Origin: Bacillota bacterium
GTDB taxonomy: Bacteria; Bacillota; Clostridia; Acetivibrionales; DSM-1351
Assembly: GCA_023412275.1 (NCBI GenBank)
Contig: JAEYNY010000009.1
Span: 1 to 64,000 of the forward strand
Reading direction: 5' to 3'
Length of the DNA stretch: 64,000 nt
This document shows positions 7,294 to 16,058 of the stretch, piece after piece. Position 1 is the stretch's first letter; the number at the start of each line of letters is the position of its first letter. The position numbers and the translations under genes are program-made. Under the pieces are notes generated by a model that had not been told where the DNA came from, searched no databases, and saw nothing but the letters and a program-made list of their open reading frames with translations.

Positions 7294-8739
7294 CTATTTT
7301 TGTAACGTTTTACGATACATATTCACGTATTCGTGAGCTGACTTTTCCCAACTGAAATCTGCTCTCATACCTCTTTGAACAAGAAGGCTCCAGATATCTT
7401 TTTTATTGTAATAAAAATCTACTGCACGCTTGATTGTATTGAGCATATCGTGTGCATTGTAATTTGTAAAAGTAAAACCGTTACCTTCTCCGGTAGATTC
7501 ATTGTATGAATGTACGGTATCATTAAGACCTCCTGTTTCACGGACTATGGGAACAGCTCCATACCGGAAACTGAAAATCTGACCAAGACCGCAGGGCTCA
7601 AACAAGGAAGGCATAAGAAACATATCTGATGCCGCGTAAATTCTCTGAGCCAAAGTATCGCTAAAGGTTATGTTTGCTGAAACTTTGTCTTTGTGCCAAT
7701 ATGCTGCATTTTCAAAAATATATTTGTAATGTTCATCGCCTTTACCAAGTAGGATAAGCTGTATATCCATTTGCAGAATTTCTTCGAGTACACGTTCAAT
7801 AAGGTCAAACCCTTTTTGAGAGGTGAGCCTAGAAATAATGCTGATTACAGGTACCTCAGACTTTACAGGAAGGCCTAAATCCTGCTGTAGCCTTCGTTTG
7901 TTTTCGTACTTTTGTGATATCTTGTCAGCTGAGTACATAGCATATAATCTGGTATCATTTTCAGGATTGTTTTTTTCGTAGTCTATACCGTTTAATATTC
8001 CATACAAATCCTTTGACCGGCTATTTAATACACCATTTAATCCCTCACCGTAAAAATCATTTTTTATTTCATCAGCGTAAGTAGGGCTTACAGTACTTAT
8101 TGAGTCCGAATAAACTAAGCCGGCCTTCAAAAAGTTTACACTTCCGTTAAATTCAATCCCTTCGGGGGTGAAGTATCTCCAGTCCAATCCAAGCAGGTTC
8201 GAAAGTACTTCCTTAGGGAAGATACCCTGGTATTTGAGATTGTGTATGGTAAATATGGTTTTAGTGTTTTTGTAAAAGGGGTTGCTTTTATACACAGCCT
8301 TCAATAGAAGACTTACAACTCCGGTCTGCCAATCATTGCAATGTATTATATCGGTCCTGAAATCTATAAAATGAAGCATCTCTAAAAGTGCTTTACTGAA
8401 AAAAGTAAACTGTTCGGCCTGGTCAAAATCGCCATAGAGTTCAGGTCTGTTAAAATAATATTCATTATCGAGAAAATAATAGGTTATTCCGTCATATTTT
8501 AATCTAAAAATACCACAATACTGATGTCTCCAGGATACATCTACATAAATGAAGCCCAGATATTCCATTTGTGATTTGTACTGCTCAGGGATTGAACTGT
8601 ATTTGGGCATAGCTACACGAATATCACAACCCAGTTTTGACAGAGCTTTTGGAAGGGAGCCGGCAACATCCCCAAGACCTCCGGTTTTTGCAAAAGGGAA
8701 TACTTCCGAAGAAGCAAACAAAATATTTATATTATTCAC
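7294..8739 (-). CDS. glgA: Glycogen synthase (ADP-glucose dependent, GT5)
   Basis: Extends alpha-1,4-glucan chains from ADP-glucose. The 481 residues have the GT5 starch-synthase N-terminal domain with KTGGLGDVAGSLPKAL at about 18-33 and a GT1-like C-terminal domain with FEPCGLGQIFSFRYG carrying the catalytic glutamate. Length matches the family (about 480). AGGAGG lies before the ATG on the minus strand. It stands alone; glgC, glgB and glgP are not in the window. Confidence 0.95.
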   Translation of the reverse strand: MNNINILFASSEVFPFAKTGGLGDVAGSLPKALSKLGCDIRVAMPKYSSIPEQYKSQMEYLGFIYVDVSWRHQYCGIFRLKYDGITYYFLDNEYYFNRPELYGDFDQAEQFTFFSKALLEMLHFIDFRTDIIHCNDWQTGVVSLLLKAVYKSNPFYKNTKTIFTIHNLKYQGIFPKEVLSNLLGLDWRYFTPEGIEFNGSVNFLKAGLVYSDSISTVSPTYADEIKNDFYGEGLNGVLNSRSKDLYGILNGIDYEKNNPENDTRLYAMYSADKISQKYENKRRLQQDLGLPVKSEVPVISIISRLTSQKGFDLIERVLEEILQMDIQLILLGKGDEHYKYIFENAAYWHKDKVSANITFSDTLAQRIYAASDMFLMPSLFEPCGLGQIFSFRYGAVPIVRETGGLNDTVHSYNESTGEGNGFTFTNYNAHDMLNTIKRAVDFYYNKKDIWSLLVQRGMRADFSWEKSAHEYVNMYRKTLQK

Positions 8740-8852
8740 CTTGTTACCTCCTGTAAATACTAGTGGTGTAATTTTTCCATATACTTAAAGTCTATCAGAA
8801 TTTGTTTCAACCTACAACAAACAGGGAATAAAGTAAGCATAAAAAATGCCGA

Positions 8853-8881
8853 TTGACACATTACGGAGGTTGGATTATTCT
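8853..8881 (+). promoter_or_regulatory. Probable sigma-A promoter before the TSCPD gene
   Basis: TTGACA (8853-8858), a 17-bp spacer and TATTCT (8876-8881), about 43 bases before the ATG at 8925. Confidence 0.6.
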
Positions 8882-8924
8882 TGTATTAAATATTCGACAG
8901 TAAGATGAACGGAGGGTAGTAAAA

Positions 8925-9179
8925 ATGCAATTCAAAACAAGGGGAACATGTTCAAGTCAAATAAGTTTTGAGATTGAGGACGGAAAATTAAAAAATGTTC
9001 GGTTTAACAACGGATGTTCCGGAAATCTTCAGGGTATTAGCTCTCTGGTTGAGGGTATGCCGGCACATGAAGTAATTGCAAGATTAAAAGGTATTAACTG
9101 CCAGGGAAGAGGTACATCTTGTCCTGACCAGCTTGCTTGTGCTATTGAGTCAGTTTTGAAAACACAGCAGGCAGTATGA
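8925..9179 (+). CDS. TSCPD-domain protein (TIGR03905 type)
   Basis: An 84-residue stand-alone TSCPD-domain protein. The segment RGTSCPDQLACAI gives the domain its name, and GTCSSQISFEIEDGKL with RFNNGCSGNLQGISSL is typical of the small TIGR03905 family. The same domain occurs at the C-terminus of adenosylcobalamin-dependent ribonucleotide reductases. Its four cysteines could bind metal. The molecular role of the stand-alone form is not known. GGAGGG lies about 9 bases before the ATG, and the gene has its own consensus-like promoter. Confidence 0.85.
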   Translation: MQFKTRGTCSSQISFEIEDGKLKNVRFNNGCSGNLQGISSLVEGMPAHEVIARLKGINCQGRGTSCPDQLACAIESVLKTQQAV

Positions 9180-9308
9180 TATAAATTTAAATTATCATAA
9201 ACCTATCTATCAATTTTAAATGTAAAGTCGTATAATGTTAATAATAGGTTTTTATTATCCATTATTTGTAATCTAAATTACATACATTAATGAAGGAGGC
9301 GTTTAACA

Positions 9309-9629
9309 ATGGATTTAAAAGATTTACTCAAAAAGAATAAAAAGAAATCAACTAAAAAGCAGGCTGCTAAAAATGTTGCAATTGGTGCCGGAATAGGAAC
9401 AGCCGTTGGTGTAGCTGCCGGAGTACTTTTAGCCCCCAAATCAGGAAAGGAAACAAGGGATGACATAGCTAAAGTAACAAAGGACACACTGGAAAATGTT
9501 AAAGATGGCTTGAATACAGCAAAAGAGAAGATTGAAGATATCATAAAAAAGGAAAAGGACTGCTGCTGTTGCACTGAAAACGAAGCCGTTGAAGAATGTG
9601 TATGTACAGAGGAAGAAAAGGCTGAATAA
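9309..9629 (+). CDS. YtxH-like small envelope protein with Cys-rich tail
   Basis: A 106-residue protein. A lysine-rich N-terminus leads into a glycine/alanine hydrophobic segment (about 22-44, VAIGAGIGTAVGVAAGVLLA) and the APKSGKETRDDI motif typical of YtxH/gas-vesicle-protein-like small proteins. An amphipathic helix follows. The C-terminus is odd: CCCC around residues 79-82 plus CVC near residue 98 in a Glu-rich context, suggesting metal binding or disulfide linkage. GAAGGAGG precedes the ATG. A small membrane protein gene follows 30 bases later; YtxH-type and DUF948-type genes are commonly paired. Confidence 0.8.
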   Translation: MDLKDLLKKNKKKSTKKQAAKNVAIGAGIGTAVGVAAGVLLAPKSGKETRDDIAKVTKDTLENVKDGLNTAKEKIEDIIKKEKDCCCCTENEAVEECVCTEEEKAE

Positions 9630-9659
9630 AAGCTTTTATACACGAAAGGGTGTTTACAT

Positions 9660-10040
9660 ATGTCTATTACTTTAGACCTGAGTGTTGTGGCATGGTTCAT
9701 AATATTTTGTATAGCTGTTGTTATAGGAATTCTTTTAATAATTGTTTTAAGAAATTGTTTAAAGATTACAGATAAGGTTAACAAAATTTTAGATGACAAT
9801 GCTGACTCAGTGGGAAAGACACTGGAGGTTTTACCTGCCACTGTGGTAAATATAGATGAACTGGCAAAAAGTGCAAAAGGTACTTTAGATAAGGCTACTT
9901 CAGTAGTAACAACAGTTGAAGATTCGGTTTCTGATACTATAGATTCATTTTCTTTTAATGCTGAAAACATATTAAGCATTATTAATGTTGCAAGTTCTGT
10001 AGTTAAATCTATTATCAGTTCATTTTCTTCAAAGAACTAG
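9660..10040 (+). CDS. Small membrane protein, DUF948-like
   Basis: A 126-residue protein with one N-terminal transmembrane helix (about 10-33, VVAWFIIFCIAVVIGILLII) followed by a long helical region rich in Ser, Thr, Val and Asp (TDKVNKILDDNADSVGKTLE). This layout matches DUF948-type proteins, which usually follow YtxH-like genes in Firmicutes. It lies 30 bases after the YtxH gene and before a strong terminator, so the two form a bicistronic unit. Function unknown; a structural or stress role in the envelope is plausible. Confidence 0.75.
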   Translation: MSITLDLSVVAWFIIFCIAVVIGILLIIVLRNCLKITDKVNKILDDNADSVGKTLEVLPATVVNIDELAKSAKGTLDKATSVVTTVEDSVSDTIDSFSFNAENILSIINVASSVVKSIISSFSSKN

Positions 10041-10062
10041 TTCTGGTTGCAATGGCTTTTTC

Positions 10063-10096
10063 AGGCACTCAAAGAAATATTTTTGAGTGCCTTTTT
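10063..10096 (+). terminator. Intrinsic terminator after the YtxH/DUF948 pair
   Basis: AGGCACTCAAA pairs with TTTGAGTGCCT around a short AT loop, then TTTTTA. Confidence 0.9.
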
Positions 10097-10223
10097 ATAT
10101 GCCTCAAATAACTAATTTTATTGTAAAAGCAAATATTGTGTGATATTATTTACTTACAAATTCCTACCAATTAGTTATATATTTTTACTAAAGAATTTAA
10201 ATTACGTTACGGGGTGAAATACT

Positions 10224-11642
10224 GTGGATGGAAACATAAGGCTAAGTGCTACAGTAATAAGTTGTATGGGCAGCAGCTCAAACAAAGACGATTTCTATTT
10301 CAACGGCAGCTTCTCAAATTGCCACAATACGCAAAGTATTCAATGTTCTTTTGAAAAATCCTCAAATAATTTCGTTTTTGCTGTTTCAGATTCTATGGGA
10401 ATTGATGACGGTGAAACGGATAGTATATCTGCTGTAAGAGAAATAAAAAGGTATCACGAAACTGCTAAAAAACAGCATTTTTCTCTTGAAGCTATTACTG
10501 ATAAAATATACGAGGCAGTTCAGCTTTCCAGCAATTTAATATACAGTAAATCCGTTATATCCAGTCAGAACAACCCTATATTAACAGGCTTTTCTTCGTT
10601 AATTATTGAAAACAACAGGGCTGTGATAATGAACCTTGGTAATAATGGTGCTTTTCTGTTCAGGCATGGTCTTCAAAAAGATATTTTTTCAAATGGTGAA
10701 AGCAGGAAAAACGAAAAGCTTAAAGCTCTTGGGATAACTCCAAAAACTTCAGAGCTGTATAACGATACTGACAAGATTCTAAAAATAGCAGAACAGGAAT
10801 CAAAAACAAAAATAAAGATTTCCTCCAGCATAAACATTGAAGAAGGCGATGTCATTCTTCTATGTAGTGACGGAGTTTTAAACAGTTTAAACAGGAGCAG
10901 GATTGAAGCAGTTATTGATTCAGGGTTAGATCCTCAAAAAATGGCAAGCGTTCTTTTTCAGGAAGCAACCAAAAATGATATGGACGAAAGTTTAACTCTT
11001 ATGGTAGTAAAAGTTGAAGAGGTAAGAACTATATCATATATTCCTATGCAAAGAAGAATGGCACAATTGGAAATGGACGAAGATGAGGACGAAGACGAAT
11101 TACCCGATGAACCGGAAAAAGGTAATAATGTTGTTAACTACATATTGGGTTTTATATGTGTGCTGATAATATCAGGAGTTTTATTTATGGGGTATCTCAT
11201 AATTAGCAACAAGGGACTCTTTGCTTCTGACGGAAAGCAAGGAAATCCAACACAGTCAACCCAGACAGCATCAAGTACCAATGACACACCTTCTGTATCT
11301 ACAGATACAGAGAGTACTGCAACAGCTTCAGATTCCCCATCAGTACCATCTAAAGCCAGTGACAGTAAAGATAGCTATACTAACGTTGATGATGGCAAGG
11401 ATTCGGATAATGATAATTCAAGTAACCCTGAACCTACAAAACCTTCTGAACCTTCAAACACAAAGACGGAAACTGACGAATATACGGTACATGTGGTTCA
11501 ACAAGGTGAAACTCTTAGCTCTATTAGTACCAAATACTATGGGACACCTTCAAAGTATACTGAAATACTGAAGTTCAACAATATGAAAAATGCAGACAGT
11601 ATTAAAATAGGTGATGAGTTAAAAATACCAAAAACAAAATAA
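10224..11642 (+). CDS. PP2C-like domain / TM helix / LysM protein
   Basis: A 472-residue protein with an unusual layout. Residues 1-260 resemble a PP2C phosphatase: FAVSDSMGIDDG around residue 53 (canonical FAVADGMG), VILLCSDGVLN near 210, and a late DESLTLMVV in place of the usual DN-x-T motif. An acidic stretch (EMDEDEDEDELPDEPEK) precedes a transmembrane helix (about 303-328), then a Ser/Thr/Pro/Asp-rich linker and a C-terminal LysM domain (about 423-470, VQQGETLSSISTKYYG). The topology implies a cytosolic phosphatase-like domain and an external peptidoglycan-binding domain, the mirror of PASTA Ser/Thr kinases. The DS change in motif 2 may weaken catalysis. The start is GTG after GGGGTGA. 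Confidence 0.82.
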   Translation: MDGNIRLSATVISCMGSSSNKDDFYFNGSFSNCHNTQSIQCSFEKSSNNFVFAVSDSMGIDDGETDSISAVREIKRYHETAKKQHFSLEAITDKIYEAVQLSSNLIYSKSVISSQNNPILTGFSSLIIENNRAVIMNLGNNGAFLFRHGLQKDIFSNGESRKNEKLKALGITPKTSELYNDTDKILKIAEQESKTKIKISSSINIEEGDVILLCSDGVLNSLNRSRIEAVIDSGLDPQKMASVLFQEATKNDMDESLTLMVVKVEEVRTISYIPMQRRMAQLEMDEDEDEDELPDEPEKGNNVVNYILGFICVLIISGVLFMGYLIISNKGLFASDGKQGNPTQSTQTASSTNDTPSVSTDTESTATASDSPSVPSKASDSKDSYTNVDDGKDSDNDNSSNPEPTKPSEPSNTKTETDEYTVHVVQQGETLSSISTKYYGTPSKYTEILKFNNMKNADSIKIGDELKIPKTK

Positions 11643-11655
11643 TACATGAACAAAT

Positions 11656-11695
11656 AGGGAGCAACCTGAGTCACAGGCTGCTCCCTTATTTTTTT
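11656..11695 (+). terminator. Intrinsic terminator after the PP2C/LysM gene
   Basis: AGGGAGCAACCTG pairs with CAGGCTGCTCCCT (one mismatch) and is followed by a long T run. Confidence 0.9.
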
Positions 11696-11850
11696 ATTGC
11701 AAAAAGGTTACGAACCTGTTGGTTGTAAAATTAACCATGTAAAAATAAAATAGTTATATAAAATATGGAACTTCAAAATTCATATTACGTCTAAATTTTT
11801 GGTAGGATTTACATGCATTAAAACAAAATAAAAAACGAGAGGTGATTGTA

Positions 11851-14004
11851 TTGAAAAGATTTATTTCAATGTTGTTGGTGGTTGCTGTGTTAGCTGTTTT
11901 TATGATTCCTGCAATGGCAGCCGACGATTCAACACAGGTGGACAAAGAGCTGCAAAACGCAATTAAATTTGTAAAGTCAAAAATTGACATTCCAAAAGAG
12001 TGTACTAAATTCAGTTACAATATTTACAACAGAAATGACCAAATTGTATGGAGCCTTGCTTGGAGTGACAAAGATTCACAAAAGAACGTAAATGTACAAA
12101 TAGATGAAGACAATTTTATATCAATGTACAATTCTTATGATTTCATGCCAAATAGTGATAAAAAGATACCTAAGTATTCAAAAGATCAGGCACATAAGAT
12201 CGCAGAACAGTTTGTAAACAATCTGAATCCTAAACTATTGGATAAGTTCATACTTAATGATACCAATGTATACGGATATAATGGCGGGTATAATATCAGT
12301 TACATTAGACAGGAAAAAGGAATAAAATTTGAAAATAATTATATTAATGTATCAGTTAATTCTTATACCGGAAAAGTTATCAGTTATACAAGTAATTACT
12401 CAAAAAACATCAAGTTTGAAGATGCTTCAAAGATAATAAGCCTCAACCAGGCACAAAAAGCATTTGCTGAAAAACTAGGCCTTAAGCTGGTATACAATGT
12501 CAAGTTTGAAAATGATAAGCCCGTAACATTTCTTGCATATGTTCCAAAGACAACAAATAAGTACATAGACGCTATTACCGGAGAGGTTGAAACTGCAACA
12601 AATTACAGATTGTATGAAAATGGTGTATCTTCCCAATCTGAAAAATTAGCTATAATGGATGCGGCTGGAGTTTCAAATATTGCACTGACTCCTGACGAAC
12701 TGGATGCCGTGAATGACATATCCAACCTAATTACAAAGGATACTGCCGACAAGAAATTACGTTCTATAAGCAACTTCAATCTTGACAGTTCATTTAAATT
12801 AACAAATGCTTATCTGGGTAAGGATTGGAGAAACGGTAATTCTCTTGCATGGACGCTGACTTACAGTAAGGTATTGGATGAAAGTAAGAAGCTGACAAGA
12901 GAAGTTCAGATTACCGTAGATGCAAAGACAAGTGCGTTAATAGAATTCTGGGGTAATTATATGCCGCAGGCTGGCGCAGTTCCTCAAAAGTCTGTGGAAC
13001 AAGCAAAAGCAATATGTGATCAAACATTAAAAGCACTTATGCCTGATCTTTATGCGAAAGTTAAGTATGACGATTCATATATGACATATGATTCAAAACC
13101 TGAGAACTCATATACATTTAAGTATATCAGAATGGAAAACGGCATTGAGTGTCCTGATAACTATATTTCTATATCATATGATAATCTGTCAGGAGATATC
13201 GACAGTTTTTATACCAATTGGTCAAAGGAAATGAAATTTGCTGATCCCAAAAATCTAATCACCGTTGAAGAAGCAAACAAGGTACTGTTTAATAAAATAG
13301 GGTATGAAATACAATACATACCGGATGATTCCGATGAAACCGAGCCAGTAATTGAAGATTATAAGCTTGGAATAGTAAATGCTAAAAATGCCGTTCTGGG
13401 ATATTTAGCAGATAATTCAAAGCCATGCATTATCAGCGCAGTTAACGGTGACATTCTGGACATTTCCGGAACTGTATACAAAGATGATAAAGTTGCGGAC
13501 TATACAGATATAAAAGGAATAAAAGCTGAAGATAAGGTAAAAGTATTAACACAGATGGGTATAAGATATATTCAGGATGAACTTAAACCGACTGACGCGC
13601 TGCTTCAAAAGGATTATTTTGTTCTGCTTTCCAAAATGAATGATTTTTATTACATGGATAAAGCAACTGATAATGATAAAATGATTGAAAATATGTACAG
13701 TCAACTCATTAGTCAGGGTATTATAACAAAGGCGGAAAAAGCTCCTCTTTCCGTAATCACCAGAGAGGACGCAGCCAAGTATTTTATAAAGTTCAAGGGA
13801 TTAAGAGAAGTTGCTGAATTAAAGGGTATTTACAAAAGCAGTTTCAAAGATGCTAATAAAATAAACCCAAATCTTGTAGGATATGTGTGTCTTGCAACAG
13901 GGTTTAAAGCAATGAACGGCAGCAACGGAAACTTTATGCCAAAGAACAAAATGACAAGGTTGGATGGACTTATGACAATATACAATTTTCTGGCTGCTAA
14001 ATAA
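11851..14004 (+). CDS. Secreted YcdB/YcdC-type repeat protein with SLH-like C-terminus
   Basis: A 717-residue exported protein. The N-terminus is a clear signal peptide (MKRFISMLLVVAVLAVF, cleavage near AMA-AD). The body holds two YcdB/YcdC (PepSY-like) units, each with a segment of the form NYI-x-V(S)-x-NSYTGKVISYTSNY (about 60-240 and 310-470). The last 120 residues resemble S-layer-homology segments (ITREDAAKYFIKFKGL, then NGNFMPKNKMTRLDGLMTIY). TTG at 11851 is chosen: GAGAGGTG lies about 7 bases upstream and the signal peptide then starts normally. It is probably a cell-wall-associated protein; PepSY-like folds often inhibit or chaperone proteases, but no partner protease is nearby. Confidence 0.8.
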   Translation: MKRFISMLLVVAVLAVFMIPAMAADDSTQVDKELQNAIKFVKSKIDIPKECTKFSYNIYNRNDQIVWSLAWSDKDSQKNVNVQIDEDNFISMYNSYDFMPNSDKKIPKYSKDQAHKIAEQFVNNLNPKLLDKFILNDTNVYGYNGGYNISYIRQEKGIKFENNYINVSVNSYTGKVISYTSNYSKNIKFEDASKIISLNQAQKAFAEKLGLKLVYNVKFENDKPVTFLAYVPKTTNKYIDAITGEVETATNYRLYENGVSSQSEKLAIMDAAGVSNIALTPDELDAVNDISNLITKDTADKKLRSISNFNLDSSFKLTNAYLGKDWRNGNSLAWTLTYSKVLDESKKLTREVQITVDAKTSALIEFWGNYMPQAGAVPQKSVEQAKAICDQTLKALMPDLYAKVKYDDSYMTYDSKPENSYTFKYIRMENGIECPDNYISISYDNLSGDIDSFYTNWSKEMKFADPKNLITVEEANKVLFNKIGYEIQYIPDDSDETEPVIEDYKLGIVNAKNAVLGYLADNSKPCIISAVNGDILDISGTVYKDDKVADYTDIKGIKAEDKVKVLTQMGIRYIQDELKPTDALLQKDYFVLLSKMNDFYYMDKATDNDKMIENMYSQLISQGIITKAEKAPLSVITREDAAKYFIKFKGLREVAELKGIYKSSFKDANKINPNLVGYVCLATGFKAMNGSNGNFMPKNKMTRLDGLMTIYNFLAAK

Positions 14005-14019
14005 ATAAAAATACAAAAA

Positions 14020-14050
14020 AAGAGGGACTGGCAAAATGCCAGTCCCTTAA
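14020..14050 (+). terminator. Hairpin after the YcdB/SLH gene
   Basis: A perfect 9-bp stem GGGACTGGC / GCCAGTCCC. The plus-strand tail (TTAAATAAT) is weak, while the minus-strand side has a strong T run, so it may work mainly as a 3'-end stabiliser or a minus-strand terminator. The rest of the gap to 14308 holds the promoter at 14234 and AT-rich sequence without other features. Confidence 0.65.
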
Positions 14051-14233
14051 ATAATAGGGATTTATCAAAAATATAGAAATAAGCATTAAAAATAACATGA
14101 ATTAATACTCATGTCCATGTATAATTATACAACGATTAAAAACATAATTCAAGTAAAATTTTAATAATTTACCACAATAAATCACTAAAATATAAATTAC
14201 CAAATAATGTAACAAATACTTTGCTATTTTTGT

Positions 14234-14262
14234 TTGACTATATCCTTCATCAAAGTTAAAAT
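14234..14262 (+). promoter_or_regulatory. Probable sigma-A promoter for the Dabb gene
   Basis: TTGACT (14234-14239), a 17-bp spacer and TAAAAT (14257-14262), about 46 bases before the start codon. Confidence 0.6.
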
Positions 14263-14308
14263 TAAGGAAAATACATAAAATATAAATACATGGAGGTAAT
14301 ACAATAAA

Positions 14309-14596
14309 ATGCTTACACACATTGTTTTATTCAAATTAAATGACAATAGTGAAGAAACTATTCAGAAAACAAAAGACCTGTTGCTTGGATTAAAGGGACA
14401 AATACCTTGTTTAAAATTTATAGAAGTTGGAGTAGATATTGTTCATTCTGAAAGGTCATATGATATAGGACTTTACACAAAGTTTGATTCAATGGCCGAC
14501 ATGGAAGCTTATCAGGTTCATCCAGCACACCTTAAAGTTCTAGAGCATATAAAGCTTGTTAAGGAAGCGTCTGTTGCAGTAGATTATGAAAGTTAA
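14309..14596 (+). CDS. Dabb-family (stress-responsive alpha-beta barrel) protein
   Basis: A 95-residue dimeric alpha/beta-barrel protein of the Dabb family. The start MLTHIVLFKLND and the later FDSMADMEAYQVHPAHLKVL are the usual landmarks (HxVxFKL and YxxHPxH). Bacterial members are mostly of unknown function; some relatives are stress-induced proteins or small lyases and monooxygenases. AT-rich sequence with GGAGG lies about 14 bases upstream of the ATG. The lipoprotein deacetylase gene follows 30 bases later and may be cotranscribed. Confidence 0.88.
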   Translation: MLTHIVLFKLNDNSEETIQKTKDLLLGLKGQIPCLKFIEVGVDIVHSERSYDIGLYTKFDSMADMEAYQVHPAHLKVLEHIKLVKEASVAVDYES

Positions 14597-14626
14597 AAAC
14601 CACTGTCTAATTATGGGAGAAAACAA

Positions 14627-15763
14627 ATGAAAAAATATATAGCTACAGTTTTAGCATTGGTAATTACTGCATCAGTTGCCGCAGGATGTGGGGTTAATGA
14701 ATATTACTCGGGAAATAAGAATGGAAAATCAACAAACAGTACTTCAGCAGTTACATCTACGCCTTCAAAAACAGCCGTAGATACACAATCTCAAGGCGAC
14801 GCTACAAAGGAAGCCGATAACTCACAAAAACCCGAACCTATAAAAATTGACTATAATAAGGTTAAGCCCAACGAAGCGGGGCAAATAATGGTTGTTATGT
14901 TTCATAATTTTGTGGAAACATACCCAAAGGGAAAAAACGAATATACAACAACTTTTTCAGAATTTGAAAGCTTGTTGGATGAACTATACCAAAAAAATTA
15001 CAGGCTTGTAAACCTTGAAGACATGATAAACAACAATATTGACGTTCCCGCCGGGTGTATACCTATGGTTTTCACTTTTGACGATGGGACAGCAGGTCAA
15101 TTTAATCTTGTCGAGCAGGACGGACAACTGAAAGTAAATCCAAAATCAGCGGTTGGGGTTATGGAGGCATTTAATAGTAAACATCCTGATTTCGGACTGA
15201 AAGGCACATTTTATGTAAATCTTGGAGTAGAAACTTTTAATGGTGCGGGGACAGTACAGGATAGACTAAAATACTTGATAGATAAGGGTTTTGAAATAGG
15301 AAATCATACAAAGACACATGTATCTTTGCCTGATGTTAAAACTGCTGATAAGATGCTTGAGGAAGTCGGCGGAAACCAAAAATTAATGGAAGAGTACATA
15401 CCCGGATACAAGTTTAAGGCATTTTCATTGCCATTTGGAAATGCGTCAAAGGGTTTAAAGGATTATGTTATTCAGGGTAACTACCAAGGTACGGAGTACA
15501 AACATAACTCCATAGTACTTGTAGGTGCAAATCCGTCGCCGTCACCCGTATCGCCAAAGTTTAATCCTTTTGCTGTGCCAAGGGTAAGGTCTACAGGTCA
15601 GGAGAAGGTGGAATGTGACCTTGCATGGTGGTTGGATACCATGGGAAAAGGAAGTTCACAGTATATTAGTGATGGTAATAAGGACACAGTAGTAGTACCT
15701 GAATCCAAAAAACAAAATGTTGATACGGCAAAATTAAACGGTAAACAGCTGATTACCTACTAA
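14627..15763 (+). CDS. Lipoprotein polysaccharide deacetylase (NodB fold)
   Basis: A 378-residue CE4-type deacetylase. A lipoprotein signal peptide ends in the lipobox SVAAGC (Cys near residue 21), then a Ser/Thr/Lys linker (25-75). The NodB domain (about 85-330) has the metal-binding FTFDDGTAG and the motif GNHTKTHVSL carrying H-x3-H, so the catalytic residues are present. It should remove acetyl groups from peptidoglycan or another N-acetylated or O-acetylated glycan outside the membrane. A rho-independent terminator follows. Confidence 0.9.
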   Translation: MKKYIATVLALVITASVAAGCGVNEYYSGNKNGKSTNSTSAVTSTPSKTAVDTQSQGDATKEADNSQKPEPIKIDYNKVKPNEAGQIMVVMFHNFVETYPKGKNEYTTTFSEFESLLDELYQKNYRLVNLEDMINNNIDVPAGCIPMVFTFDDGTAGQFNLVEQDGQLKVNPKSAVGVMEAFNSKHPDFGLKGTFYVNLGVETFNGAGTVQDRLKYLIDKGFEIGNHTKTHVSLPDVKTADKMLEEVGGNQKLMEEYIPGYKFKAFSLPFGNASKGLKDYVIQGNYQGTEYKHNSIVLVGANPSPSPVSPKFNPFAVPRVRSTGQEKVECDLAWWLDTMGKGSSQYISDGNKDTVVVPESKKQNVDTAKLNGKQLITY

Positions 15764-15790
15764 GAAAATTAAATATCTTTAATTATTATG

Positions 15791-15821
15791 AGCTGTCGGG
15801 CATTAAGTCCGGCAGCTTTTT
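15791..15821 (+). terminator. Intrinsic terminator after the deacetylase gene
   Basis: AGCTGTCGG pairs with CCGGCAGCT (one G-U pair), then TTTTTG. The following 235 bases to 16058 hold no recognised element apart from an AT-rich promoter-like TATAATAAATG near 15990-16010. Confidence 0.85.
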
Positions 15822-16058
15822 GCATGGAAAACGGTATAAATTTTTACTTACCAAACCATACTTTTATATAAATGTTTATTGCTTTATTTCCCTCGTTATA
15901 TAAGCGATTAACAGGGCAAATACCTCCGATTTCGTTAGGCTGTGTTTCTAAACCAACCATTTGCGAGATTTACAATAAATTACCAAATATAGTATAATAA
16001 ATGTAAATATATGGATAATATCTGCTGCTGTATCACATAGAGAAGGAGTGAATATTCA

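Noticed and set aside
9287..9979. 230-residue minus-strand frame
   Set aside because: It is antisense to the YtxH-like and DUF948-like genes, which have SDs, family motifs and a terminator on the plus strand. Its Ser/Phe-rich content is what antisense of such sequence gives.
14020..14050. Second operon or minus-strand gene implied by a minus-strand T run at the hairpin
   Set aside because: No minus-strand gene ends there; the T run is just the A-rich end of the upstream sequence.
15838..16058. Possible riboswitch around AGGGCAAATACCTCC and GGCTGTGTTTC
   Set aside because: It loosely recalls cyclic-di-GMP riboswitch pieces, but the conserved core (GCAAAxC, GAAA tetraloop, receptor) is not present in the right order.
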